Shown in pieces: positions 1 through 5,925 of a stretch of 8,789 nt of DNA. The notes under the pieces are model-generated. The model searched no databases and had not been told where the DNA came from. It saw only the letters and a list, made by a program, of their open reading frames with translations. Position 1 is the first letter of the stretch; every line of letters begins with the position of its first letter. The translations under genes and the position numbers were made by a program. Origin of the DNA: Ignavibacteriota bacterium (GTDB taxonomy: Bacteria > Bacteroidota > Ignavibacteria > Palsa-1295); the NCBI GenBank assembly GCA_025357895.1, contig JANYLL010000385.1, positions 1 to 8,789 of the forward strand, written 5' to 3'.

Positions 1-1
1 T

Positions 2-133
2 TTCATTGGCAATATAGCAATCGGCAATGAAAATTATCGAAATAGATTACGTTATTTAGAATACGAGATATTGAAAATAGTGCATCAGAAACAGATATAT
101 AAAGCACTGAAACTTAAACGATTCTCACACTGA
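2..133 (+). CDS. Possible 3' end of an unrecognised gene (partial)
   Basis: A reading frame is open from the left edge to a TGA at 131-133, giving 43 residues that end in a basic, helical-looking tail (KALKLKRFSH). The fragment is rich in Tyr, Arg, Leu, Ile and Lys, and I do not recognise a family. No start is visible, so if real the gene begins outside the window. Its tail would face the 3' end of asnS, making the two genes convergent, and no clear terminator lies between them (134-171). The stretch is more A/T-rich than the confirmed genes. Forty-three open codons can occur by chance in such DNA, so this is tentative. Confidence 0.3.
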   Translation, partial: FIGNIAIGNENYRNRLRYLEYEILKIVHQKQIYKALKLKRFSH

Positions 134-171
134 CGAGGCAAATCCTCCTTTAAGGGATCAAAAAAATACCT

Positions 172-1518
172 TTACGGCCAAATCCTCGATATCGTCCTCG
201 GAAATGGTATCGTCTCTCTTACATGCTCGATACCGCAGATCCATGCAACAGTTCTCTCCACTCCTAAGCCGAAGCCCGCATGTGGCACGCTGCCATATTT
301 ACGCAAGTCAAGATACCACTCGAATGCTTCGACAGGTAGATCGTGAGATTTGATACGCTCCAAAAGCAAATCGTAATTATCTTCGCGCTGCGAGCCGCCG
401 ATGATCTCACCATACCCTTCGGGCGCAAGCATATCCATTGCAAGAGCTTTATCGGGTTCGTTCGGATCGCGCTTCATATAGAAGGCTTTAACTGCCGATG
501 GATAGTGATGCACCATGACGGGCTTATCGAATTTTCCGGAGATCACTGCCTCATCAGGTGCGCCGAAATCATCGCCGTAAATAAATTCTTTATGTCCTGA
601 AGCAAAACGTTCTTTCTTCTCATCCGGATTCATTTCGCTCCAATAATTTTTTAATATTTCCGCTGCTTCATCATAATGAAGTTTCGGAAAAGGTGCTTTA
701 ATATTTTCTAATTTGGTGATATCGCGCTCGAGCGTATCAAGTTCCTTGCGGCGGTTCTTTAGCACACGCTGAACAATATATTCGATGAATTCTTCGGCAA
801 GTTCCATATCACCTGCAAGATCCATGAAGGCTACTTCAGGCTCAACCATCCAAAATTCTGTCAGATGTCTGCGCGTTTTGGATTTCTCGGCGCGGAAGGT
901 CGGACCAAATACATAAACTTTGCCAAGTGCCATCGCACCCGCCTCGCCATAAAGCTGACCTGATTGGGTTAAATATGCCTTGCCTTCATCGAAATATTCT
1001 AATTCAAAAAGCGTGCTCGTTCCTTCGGCAGCATTCGGTGTCAGGATCGGAGCATCGAGCATATTAAAGCCGCGCTCATCGAAAAAATTTCTGATCGCAT
1101 GGACAACTTCGTGACGAATTTTTTGGATCGCATGCTGGCGCGAAGAGCGAAGCCAGAGATGGCGATGCTCCATTAAAAATTCTACACCATGCTCTTTCGG
1201 AGAGATAGGATACTCATGCGCAACTGAAATTATCTCAATGCTTTTTGTAAAAAGCTCGAAGCCGCCCGGAGCTTTTGCTGCTTCTTGAACTGTACCGGTT
1301 GCTGCAAAAGCAGATTCCTGAGTCAGCTTATCATATGCCCCAAATGTTGCTTCATCAACTTGGTTTTTCATTACGACGCATTGGCAGATTCCTGTCCCGT
1401 CGCGAAGGTCGAGAAACTGAATCTTTCCGCTTGAGCGCTTTGTATAAAGCCAGCCGCGAAGGGTGACTTCTTTTCCAACATGCTGCTTAAGATCTTCTAT
1501 ATATATATCCTGACGCAA
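172..1518 (-). CDS. asnS: Asparagine-tRNA ligase (AsnRS, class II)
   Basis: This cytoplasmic enzyme charges tRNA-Asn with asparagine using ATP. From the TTG at 1518-1516 the product is 448 residues, near the usual bacterial AsnRS length. The order is typical: an OB-fold anticodon-binding domain (about 14-97, GWLYTKRSSGKIQFLDLRDG), then a class II core. Motif 1 lies at about 147-161 (DERGFNMLDAPILTP), motif 2 at 204-228 (FRAEKSKTRRHLTEFWMVE) and motif 3 at 413-427 (HAGFGLGVERTVAWI). The C-terminal PFPRTISRIWP is the AsnRS/AspRS-family ending; FGAYDKLTQES and EHRHLWLRS favour AsnRS over AspRS. The frame stays open up to an ATG at 1740, but those 74 extra residues translate promoter and repeat DNA and resemble no AsnRS. 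TTG is chosen because AGGA sits 6 nt upstream and a Bacteroidota -7 box lies about 45 nt upstream. No clear terminator follows the TAA (172-174). Confidence 0.95.
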   Translation of the reverse strand: MRQDIYIEDLKQHVGKEVTLRGWLYTKRSSGKIQFLDLRDGTGICQCVVMKNQVDEATFGAYDKLTQESAFAATGTVQEAAKAPGGFELFTKSIEIISVAHEYPISPKEHGVEFLMEHRHLWLRSSRQHAIQKIRHEVVHAIRNFFDERGFNMLDAPILTPNAAEGTSTLFELEYFDEGKAYLTQSGQLYGEAGAMALGKVYVFGPTFRAEKSKTRRHLTEFWMVEPEVAFMDLAGDMELAEEFIEYIVQRVLKNRRKELDTLERDITKLENIKAPFPKLHYDEAAEILKNYWSEMNPDEKKERFASGHKEFIYGDDFGAPDEAVISGKFDKPVMVHHYPSAVKAFYMKRDPNEPDKALAMDMLAPEGYGEIIGGSQREDNYDLLLERIKSHDLPVEAFEWYLDLRKYGSVPHAGFGLGVERTVAWICGIEHVRETIPFPRTISRIWP

Positions 1519-1524
1519 TATTTT

Positions 1525-1528
1525 TCCT
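1525..1528 (-). promoter_or_regulatory. Ribosome binding site deciding the asnS start
   Basis: On the minus strand AGGA is followed by a 6-nt A/T spacer and then TTG (1518-1516). It is one of the few Shine-Dalgarno-like sequences in the window. It supports initiation at this TTG, immediately before the conserved N-terminal strand of AsnRS. The spacing is slightly short but workable. Confidence 0.6.
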
Positions 1529-1562
1529 GCTATATAATTGGTATTTGACGAAGTATAGAATG

Positions 1563-1570
1563 CAAATATA
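1563..1570 (-). promoter_or_regulatory. Bacteroidota-type -7 promoter box for asnS
   Basis: Read on the minus strand this is TATATTTG, a perfect match to TAnnTTTG, the -7 element of the Bacteroidota primary sigma factor. It is followed by CATTC, as is common in such promoters. Transcription would start near 1556-1558, leaving a leader of about 40 nt before the TTG start. The expected -33 TTG box is not clear; the upstream sequence is pyrimidine-rich (CTTTCCCTCC) and merges into the heptamer array. Confidence 0.6.
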
Positions 1571-1590
1571 CGAAGCGCGAAGGAGGGAAA

Positions 1591-1618
1591 GGATGAAGGA
1601 TGAAGGATGAAGGGTGAA
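1591..1618. repeat. Heptamer tandem array, (GGATGAA)x3 plus GGGTGAA
   Basis: Three perfect GGATGAA units at 1591-1597, 1598-1604 and 1605-1611 are followed by a one-mismatch unit GGGTGAA at 1612-1618. On the minus strand it reads as TTCATCC repeats lying directly upstream of the asnS promoter, roughly -35 to -60. Because the unit is 7 bp, translating it gives low-complexity peptides such as FILHPSSFPSF, which are spurious. Arrays of this kind change length by slippage. Confidence 0.85.
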
Positions 1619-1739
1619 AAAGATATTAAAAATATGCAAAAAACTCCATTTTTCATTGAAACATCCCATTTTTCCAGCCGTAACCTTAATGTATTTTGTA
1701 TAAAAAAATTTTCATTATAGCTGCATACATTAACGACCA

Positions 1740-2780
1740 TTGCGAATATCTTTGCCCCAATTAAGTTTTTTAGGAAGCCGTAAAAAACGGTTATTTGTTC
1801 TTGTTTCTATCGGAGTTATAGCCGCAAGTGGAGTTGTTTTTGCCGTTTATAAAACGATTGATTATCCTGTTCAACGTGATGGAAGAGAAACTCGTGTTAA
1901 TGTCATGATGAGCGTCCCTTACGGATCATTGACGCTTGTTGCCGGAACAGATCCTAAAAATGTTGCCTTGCTTCGCATGGAATCTGCAGACGAAGCTATT
2001 CCGTTTCATGTTCGCTATTCCTATAATCCTGTTGGTACCACAGGATCCCTCCGAATGACGATCGGTTCGGATGAAGGGATGCTGGAGGCAAATCCGCCAA
2101 TTGCTCAAGGGTGGAAAGCGAACTCTAATTTTTCACTGGCAAGCACGAATGCCATCCATTCCGATTATGGTGATATTTCACCTTCAACGGGTACCTTCGA
2201 TCTGATGAAACCCGCTCCAGAAACTCCCCACGATGAAACCGATCATGCAAAAGTTTTTCTGACAAAAGATATTCCCGTCTCTATCAGCGCCCAGCTTGGT
2301 TTTGGTGAATCGCTTCTGGATTGGTCGGGTTTATCACTTACTTCAGCGTATGTGGAAACAGGTTCTGCAAAAACCGAGATACGCATGAGCGAGCATAATC
2401 CGATTCCGATGTCATGCTGCAAGATAAATGCAGGGTTCGGCGAATTTTCGATGAACGGAATTTCCAATCTTAATGCTGACAATTTCGTCTTTTCCGGAGG
2501 CGTAGGATATTATTCGCTGAGCTTTAACGGAAAGCTTACGAAAAATCTCGATGCTACGGTTGAAGTAGGTTTGGGCAAGGTTGCTATTAATATTCCTCCC
2601 GAAGCAGGCAGAGTCCGCGTCATTTATGACGATAGTTTTTTCAGTTCTTTCTCCTTTAGTGGTCTTACCAAACGCCGCGACGGCTACTATACCAGCGTCG
2701 GCTTCGATCAATCTCTGGCTCCAATCCTCACGCTACACCTATCCAGCGGATTGGGGAAGATGATTGTGAATTATCATTGA
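1740..2780 (+). CDS. Membrane-anchored protein with toast-rack-like beta repeats
   Basis: This 346-residue protein has a short basic N-terminus (SRKKR, 13-17), one hydrophobic segment (about 18-38), then an exported domain. The remainder is beta-rich with regularly spaced Gly-x-Gly turns: GFG 187, GFG 232, GVG 254, GLG 277 and GLG 337. Lines such as LGFGESLLDWSGLSL, FSGGVGYYSLSFNG and VGLGKVAINIPPEAGRVRV follow the pattern of toast_rack/LiaF-like domains, in which each repeat turns at a Gly pair. An earlier stretch, PYGSLTLVAGTDPKNVALLR (60-79), fits the N-terminal toast-rack segment. The function is unknown; relatives are linked to envelope-stress sensing, but nothing here shows that. No ATG is available near the 5' end: TTG 1740 and TTG 1752 are the candidates, with an in-frame stop at 1731-1733 and no Shine-Dalgarno. 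It is divergent from asnS, and no terminator is seen after it. Confidence 0.75.
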   Translation: MRISLPQLSFLGSRKKRLFVLVSIGVIAASGVVFAVYKTIDYPVQRDGRETRVNVMMSVPYGSLTLVAGTDPKNVALLRMESADEAIPFHVRYSYNPVGTTGSLRMTIGSDEGMLEANPPIAQGWKANSNFSLASTNAIHSDYGDISPSTGTFDLMKPAPETPHDETDHAKVFLTKDIPVSISAQLGFGESLLDWSGLSLTSAYVETGSAKTEIRMSEHNPIPMSCCKINAGFGEFSMNGISNLNADNFVFSGGVGYYSLSFNGKLTKNLDATVEVGLGKVAINIPPEAGRVRVIYDDSFFSSFSFSGLTKRRDGYYTSVGFDQSLAPILTLHLSSGLGKMIVNYH

Positions 2781-2822
2781 GCTAATCCAGCTAAGTAAAT
2801 ACAAAATCATCGTATATTTTTT

Positions 2823-2932
2823 AGAGGTAGCTCAGGGCAACCTCTTGAGCTCAGGCGATTGCAGAAACCCGAAACCCTAATTCATGGTTATACGCCCGCA
2901 AGATTCTGGTTTCCCCACCTTGAAAATTGCAG
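2823..2932 (+). other. Repeat-rich, possibly structured spacer upstream of tRNA-Lys
   Basis: The spacer between the toast-rack gene and tRNA-Lys has no credible coding frame but is clearly GC-richer than the A/T-rich DNA at 2781-2822. It contains AGAGGT (2823-2828) complementary to ACCTCT (2840-2845), and AGCTCAGG twice (2829-2836, 2848-2855). A tandem GAAACCC (2864-2877) is complementary to GGTTTC at 2908-2913. GGCG (2854-2857) is complementary to CGCC (2893-2896). ATTGCAG occurs twice (2858-2864, 2926-2932). TATATTTT (2813-2820) differs from the -7 box by one base and could start a transcript close to 2826. It may be a tRNA precursor leader or a small RNA; I match it to no known RNA family. 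Confidence 0.3.
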
Positions 2933-2934
2933 GA

Positions 2935-3006
2935 GAGCCCGTAGCTCAGTGGTAGAGCATCTCACTTTTAATGAGAGGGTCGTCGGTTCGATACCGCCCG
3001 GGCTCA
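2935..3006 (+). tRNA. trnK: tRNA-Lys (anticodon TTT)
   Basis: A complete 72-nt cloverleaf can be drawn. Acceptor arms GAGCCCG (2935-2941) and CGGGCTC (2999-3005) pair fully. The D stem is GCTC/GAGC around AGTGGTA, and the anticodon stem is TCTCA/TGAGA around loop CTTTTAA with anticodon TTT at 2967-2969. The variable loop is GGGTC. The T arm is GTCGG-TTCGATA-CCGCC with one T-C mismatch at its second pair. The discriminator is A3006. CCA is not encoded (CAA follows), so the tail must be added enzymatically. It decodes AAA/AAG lysine codons. Confidence 0.95.
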
Positions 3007-3018
3007 CAAATAATGTCG

Positions 3019-3026
3019 TATTTTTG
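3019..3026 (+). promoter_or_regulatory. Candidate -7 box for the lipoprotein gene
   Basis: TATTTTTG fits TAnnTTTG exactly and lies 46 nt before the ATG at 3073, which would give a leader of about 40 nt. It follows the tRNA by 12 nt, so any -33 region would lie in the 3' part of the tRNA gene, where no TTG box stands out. The A/T-rich setting makes a chance match possible. Confidence 0.35.
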
Positions 3027-3072
3027 TTTACTATTTTACACTTTTTTAACAATACTCTCTCAATATAAAATC

Positions 3073-3711
3073 ATGAAAAAACAATATTCGATTCTTTCGT
3101 TAATGCTCGTGCTGACGCTCGGCTTGTTCATCGCAAGCTGCGGCCAGAAGCGCGATGAGGCCTTGGTTACAGAATATAATTCTAAAAAAACTGAAGCCGA
3201 TAAGTTAACTTCCACCATGTCGGATAACGGCAAGATGATGATGGCCGACCATGCAGCATGGAATGCCAAACTTGATTCTGCCGCCAAAGCAGGTGCTGAT
3301 ACTTCTAAGATCAACTATTTCAAAGGCGAAATAAAGAAAATGGAAGATATGAGCAAAGGCATGGCAACAATGGATAGCCTTAAGTACTACAGCAATGCCA
3401 AAACTGAAACTAACGATCAGTTGAAAGCAGCAATTGCCGGATTAGATGCTAATCTCGCAGCTTGTAACTCTATGTGCAATAATGCGATGGAACAGCATAA
3501 GAAACTCGGTGCTGACATCATGGCATTCCTTAACGGCACTCCGACTGCTACAACTACTGAGGTCACTAAAGCTGGTGGGAAAAAAGCAACAACAACTACA
3601 ACAACAACTACAACGACGACCACTCCAGGAACTATGGATATGTCGAAACACCCTGTAAAAACTCCTCCAACCGGAGTAAAGCGCCAGGGAAGCGGTGGTA
3701 CAGTGAAGTAA
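3073..3711 (+). CDS. Lipoprotein with helical domain and poly-threonine tail
   Basis: This 212-residue protein begins MKKQ, followed by a hydrophobic signal segment and the lipobox LFIASC, with Cys23 as the lipidation site, so it should be anchored in the envelope. Residues 28-150 are Lys-, Asp-, Ala- and Met-rich and look mostly alpha-helical or coiled-coil (NSKKTEADKLTSTMSDN, LKAAIAGLDANLAACNSM), reminiscent of small helical lipoproteins. The tail is low-complexity: PTATTTEVTKAGGKKA, then 12 consecutive threonines (173-184), then a basic Pro/Gly-rich end. I do not recognise a named family. An earlier in-frame ATG at 2971 lies inside tRNA-Lys and would bury the signal peptide; the ATG at 3073 is preferred although it lacks a Shine-Dalgarno. 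It appears monocistronic, ending at the terminator at 3733-3766. Confidence 0.85.
   Translation: MKKQYSILSLMLVLTLGLFIASCGQKRDEALVTEYNSKKTEADKLTSTMSDNGKMMMADHAAWNAKLDSAAKAGADTSKINYFKGEIKKMEDMSKGMATMDSLKYYSNAKTETNDQLKAAIAGLDANLAACNSMCNNAMEQHKKLGADIMAFLNGTPTATTTEVTKAGGKKATTTTTTTTTTTTPGTMDMSKHPVKTPPTGVKRQGSGGTVK
3589..3624 (+). repeat. Threonine-codon microsatellite inside the lipoprotein gene
   Basis: Twelve consecutive Thr codons occur here: mostly ACA and ACT in the first eight, then ACG, ACG, ACC, ACT. The first part is close to a pure ACA/ACT trinucleotide repeat. Length changes would add or remove threonines without shifting the frame. The antisense strand translates as a poly-Val run, which is an artefact. 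Confidence 0.8.
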
Positions 3712-3732
3712 TCATGATCGAATGATCATTCT

Positions 3733-3766
3733 AAGGGCAGCCGCTTTCGCGACTGCCCTTTTTTTT
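3733..3766 (+). terminator. Rho-independent terminator after the lipoprotein gene
   Basis: GGGCAG (3735-3740) pairs with CTGCCC (3753-3758). A C-A mismatch follows, then CGC/GCG closes a TTTC loop, and flanking AA/TT adds two pairs. The stem runs into eight T residues (3759-3766). Just upstream, right after the stop codon, is a second small hairpin: ATGATC (3714-3719), loop GAAT, GATCAT (3724-3729). Confidence 0.9.
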
Positions 3767-3842
3767 GAGTAGAGAGCAAGAATAGAGAGACTCCTTTTTT
3801 TGCTACTTTTTTCTTTTTAGAGTGTTACATCCAATAGGGAAT

Positions 3843-3850
3843 TATATCTG
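3843..3850 (+). promoter_or_regulatory. Weak candidate -7 box before the FnIII-like gene
   Basis: TATATCTG differs from TAnnTTTG at one position and lies 24 nt before the ATG at 3874. A promoter is expected here because a strong terminator ends the preceding transcript at 3766. The spacer 3767-3842 is pyrimidine-rich with T runs at about 3795-3801 and 3807-3812, and holds no other signal I can name. Confidence 0.3.
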
Positions 3851-3873
3851 TACTATAAGCATTACATTAACTC

Positions 3874-4311
3874 ATGAAAAAGGTATTATTTCTATTTATG
3901 ATCGTCAGCCTTTCTGGTGTAGCATTCGGCTTCACCGAGGTATTGACCTATCTTAAAGGTCGAGCTGAGACCGATGCCATTGCACTCGATTGGCAATCCG
4001 GCATTGAAACGGGAGTGAAAAGCTATACTATTGAGAGAAGCGACATTAAGACATCTGACTTCAAGGAAATTGGCATCGTTACTGCGCTGGGAAATAATTC
4101 TACTTATCGTTATCGCGATGTTGCGATCAATGGCGCACCAATGAGTGGCTCGGGATCTAATCATTCGAATATGCCTCTATCCGATCTCTTCAAATACCGC
4201 CTTCGCCTCAACTATGATAATGTGGTCAGTTATTCGCAGACGATCTTCGTGACGCGCCCGGCCGCCGGAGTCAAACGCACATGGGGAATGATCAAAGAGA
4301 TGTTCCGTTAA
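3874..4311 (+). CDS. Small secreted FnIII-like beta-sandwich protein
   Basis: This 145-residue protein starts with a signal peptide (MKKVLFLFMIVSLSGVAFG, likely cut after Gly19, with AFG at -3 to -1). The mature part resembles one fibronectin type III-like sandwich as found in many secreted FCB-group proteins. It has IALDWQSG (strands A/B), VKSYTIERSD (strand C), FKEIGIVTALG, STYRYRD, and FKYRLRLNYDNVVSYSQTIFV (strands F/G). A Ser/Gly/Asn loop (residues 89-101) interrupts it. The final GVKRTWGMIKEMFR is a short basic-aromatic tail outside the fold. No T9SS sorting domain is present, so export is probably by Sec to the periplasm, perhaps with retention via the tail. maf follows after 7 bp, suggesting co-transcription. 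The function is unknown. Confidence 0.75.
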   Translation: MKKVLFLFMIVSLSGVAFGFTEVLTYLKGRAETDAIALDWQSGIETGVKSYTIERSDIKTSDFKEIGIVTALGNNSTYRYRDVAINGAPMSGSGSNHSNMPLSDLFKYRLRLNYDNVVSYSQTIFVTRPAAGVKRTWGMIKEMFR

Positions 4312-4318
4312 CAAAATA

Positions 4319-4924
4319 GTGACTTCACTTCCCTTCCTCTACCTTGCATCCCAATCCCCTCGACGCGCCGCTTTAATAAATTTACTCGGAATTAAACGTA
4401 TCGAAATTCGACCTTCATCGGTGGAGGAAATTTTTGATAGTTCAGAATCTCCAGAAGCTATTGTCCAGGATCTTGCCTTTCAAAAAGCCCAGGCAACATT
4501 AAAAACACTAAAAAAAAATGATGCTTCGGGGGTAGTACTTGGAGCTGATACTATCGTTTATCTCGGAGAAAAAATTCTCGGCAAGCCTCTTGATGAAGTG
4601 GAAGCTTCACGAATGCTTCGCAATCTCAGCAATAATACGCATACGGTTTTTACAGGCGTCGCACTAATTGATACGAAATCAAAACGAAGTCAGAGCTTTG
4701 TTGAACAGACGAACGTCACATTTCGTCAATTGACAGATCAGGAGATTGCCGGATATATCGCAACCGGATCACCGATGGATAAAGCCGGAGCATACGGTAT
4801 TCAGGAAGATCATGGTGCAGTATTTGTTAAACGAATCGTCGGCGATTATTACAATGTCGTCGGGCTACCTTTATGCTCATTGCATCAGCATCTGAAAGAC
4901 TTCGCGCCGGAGCTATTCTTGTGA
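4319..4924 (+). CDS. maf: Maf-family nucleoside triphosphate pyrophosphatase
   Basis: This cytoplasmic enzyme of the Maf/HAM1-like superfamily hydrolyses non-canonical or excess nucleoside triphosphates to monophosphate and pyrophosphate. Maf proteins have also been linked to septum formation. It is 201 residues, the usual length. The family signatures are present: ASQSPRR (10-16, nucleotide-binding loop), acidic EE at 36-37, GADTIV (75-80, catalytic Asp77), GKP with Lys89, THTVFTGVAL (107-116), and KAGAYGIQ (155-162) followed by GDYYNVVGLPL (175-185). KAGAYGIQ is typical of the YhdE-like dTTP/UTP pyrophosphatase branch, so that specificity is likely but not proven. LSNNTHTV replaces the commoner LSGxxHxV. 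The start is GTG at 4319, just before the conserved N-terminal strand, 7 bp after the preceding stop and without a Shine-Dalgarno, so coupling to the upstream gene is plausible. Confidence 0.95.
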   Translation: MTSLPFLYLASQSPRRAALINLLGIKRIEIRPSSVEEIFDSSESPEAIVQDLAFQKAQATLKTLKKNDASGVVLGADTIVYLGEKILGKPLDEVEASRMLRNLSNNTHTVFTGVALIDTKSKRSQSFVEQTNVTFRQLTDQEIAGYIATGSPMDKAGAYGIQEDHGAVFVKRIVGDYYNVVGLPLCSLHQHLKDFAPELFL

Positions 4925-4966
4925 AAGTTGGTTTTTCAGGGGGCGGATTCTTAGTCCGCCCAACTT
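4925..4966 (+). repeat. Intergenic stem-loop between maf and the ABC permease
   Basis: GGGCGGA (4941-4947) and TCCGCCC (4955-4961) form a perfect 7-bp GC-rich stem with a 7-nt loop (TTCTTAG). Outside it, AAGTTG (4925-4930) can pair with CAACTT (4961-4966, sharing one C with the inner arm), leaving an asymmetric internal loop. No T run follows on either strand, so it is not a classical terminator. It starts right after the maf stop and ends 14 nt before the permease ATG. It could stabilise or attenuate the mRNA, or be a dispersed palindrome. Confidence 0.6.
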
Positions 4967-4980
4967 GAGAGAAATAAAAA

Positions 4981-5862
4981 ATGCCAATCACCCACTATAA
5001 AAACCGCAGTGCATTCCTGCTGCTCTCGCCGTGGCTGATTACACTCGTGGTTTTTTGGATCTATCCTTTGTTCTATGCTTTATTTCTTTCCTTCACAAAA
5101 TATAAAACATTGACGACAGAGACTATCTGGATCGGCATTACAAATTATAAAAAACTTTTTTCTGATCCGGCATTCGGCCAATCGCTCCTCAATACTATTA
5201 TCTTTGTCATCGGCACAATACCTCTTACGATGGGTTTTGCGTTATTCTTCGCAGCTTTGCTTTCAAACACCAAGCGCCTCCAGAATTTCTTCCGCTCTGC
5301 ATTATTTTTGCCGAGCGTTACCTCACTTGTTGTTATAGCTCTCATCTTTACCAATCTTTATTCATCAGGTGGATATATTAATACACTGTTAAAAATGCTA
5401 GGCATTTCCGCACCTGATAAAGGCTGGCTGCTTGAACCGAATTATGCCCTCCCTGCCGTGATGGTTATGGACATTTGGGTTTCCATCGGATATTATGCCG
5501 TGCTTTTTCTTGCAGCCATACAAAATGTGCCGAAAGATTTTTATGAGGTTGCCGATATCGAAGGCGCTTCAAAATGGAAACAATTCTGGAATATAACGCT
5601 GCCAATCATCAAGCCGACGATTCTTTTTGCAATTGTTCTCAATACGATAAAAAGTTTTCAGGTCTTCACAGAAATTTATGTCCTTACGCGCGGCGGACCG
5701 CTTGGAAGAACATCAACGCTTGTCTATTCCATCTATGAAAACGCCTTCGAACGCGCCGACGGCATGGGATATGCCTGCGCTATTGCCTATATCCTTTTTT
5801 TCATTATTGCAATCTTCTCGGCAATAGAATTTCGGATGTTGAGGGAAAATAGGGTTAGTTGA
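4981..5862 (+). CDS. Sugar-type ABC transporter permease (MalF/UgpA-like)
   Basis: This inner-membrane permease subunit of a carbohydrate-uptake (CUT1-like) ABC transporter has 293 residues and about six transmembrane segments (near 11-33, 68-94, 105-127, 158-180, 212-232 and 264-284). The cytoplasmic EAA loop that docks the ATPase is clear at 189-212 (EVADIEGASKWKQFWNITLP). The opening YKNRSAFLLLSPWLITLVVFWIYPL and the later FTEIYVLTRGGP are characteristic of the MalF/UgpA branch. The substrate cannot be told from the sequence. No substrate-binding protein, second permease (MalG/UgpE type) or sugar ATPase lies in the window; the next gene downstream is a T9SS surface protein. The ATG at 4981 has a weak GAGAG about 10 nt upstream. 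The maf-to-permease gap of 56 bp carries a stem-loop. Confidence 0.92.
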   Translation: MPITHYKNRSAFLLLSPWLITLVVFWIYPLFYALFLSFTKYKTLTTETIWIGITNYKKLFSDPAFGQSLLNTIIFVIGTIPLTMGFALFFAALLSNTKRLQNFFRSALFLPSVTSLVVIALIFTNLYSSGGYINTLLKMLGISAPDKGWLLEPNYALPAVMVMDIWVSIGYYAVLFLAAIQNVPKDFYEVADIEGASKWKQFWNITLPIIKPTILFAIVLNTIKSFQVFTEIYVLTRGGPLGRTSTLVYSIYENAFERADGMGYACAIAYILFFIIAIFSAIEFRMLRENRVS

Positions 5863-5925
5863 GCAAAGTTTTTGTCACAAACGACCTCCTTGCTGTGTCC
5901 TAAATTAAATAAACATCATACGCCT

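Noticed and set aside
1..32. Inverted repeat TTTCATTG (1-8) and CAATGAAA (25-32) as a terminator
   Set aside because: The loop is 16 nt, no T run follows, and it falls inside a possible coding tail; it is probably chance.
1591..1618. GGATGAA units as a CRISPR array or protein-binding iterons
   Set aside because: The units are contiguous 7-mers with no spacers, and there is no replication or cas gene nearby.
1519..1740. N-terminal 74-residue extension of AsnRS from the ATG at 1740
   Set aside because: It translates promoter and heptamer-repeat DNA (FILHPSSFPSF-type peptide), has no family similarity and contains the -7 box and RBS of the real start.
2859..3068. Plus-strand frame giving a peptide with RSSVVEHLTFNERVVGSIP
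   Set aside because: It is a translation of the tRNA-Lys gene, a well-known spurious peptide type.
2971..3072. Earlier in-frame ATG for the lipoprotein gene
   Set aside because: It lies in the anticodon arm of tRNA-Lys and would place 34 residues before an intact signal peptide and lipobox.
3417..3623. Minus-strand frame with a poly-valine run
   Set aside because: It is the antisense of the threonine microsatellite inside the lipoprotein gene.
5872..5925. TTG start adding 18 residues to the T9SS protein
   Set aside because: The added residues are polar and precede a complete signal peptide that begins at the ATG at 5926.
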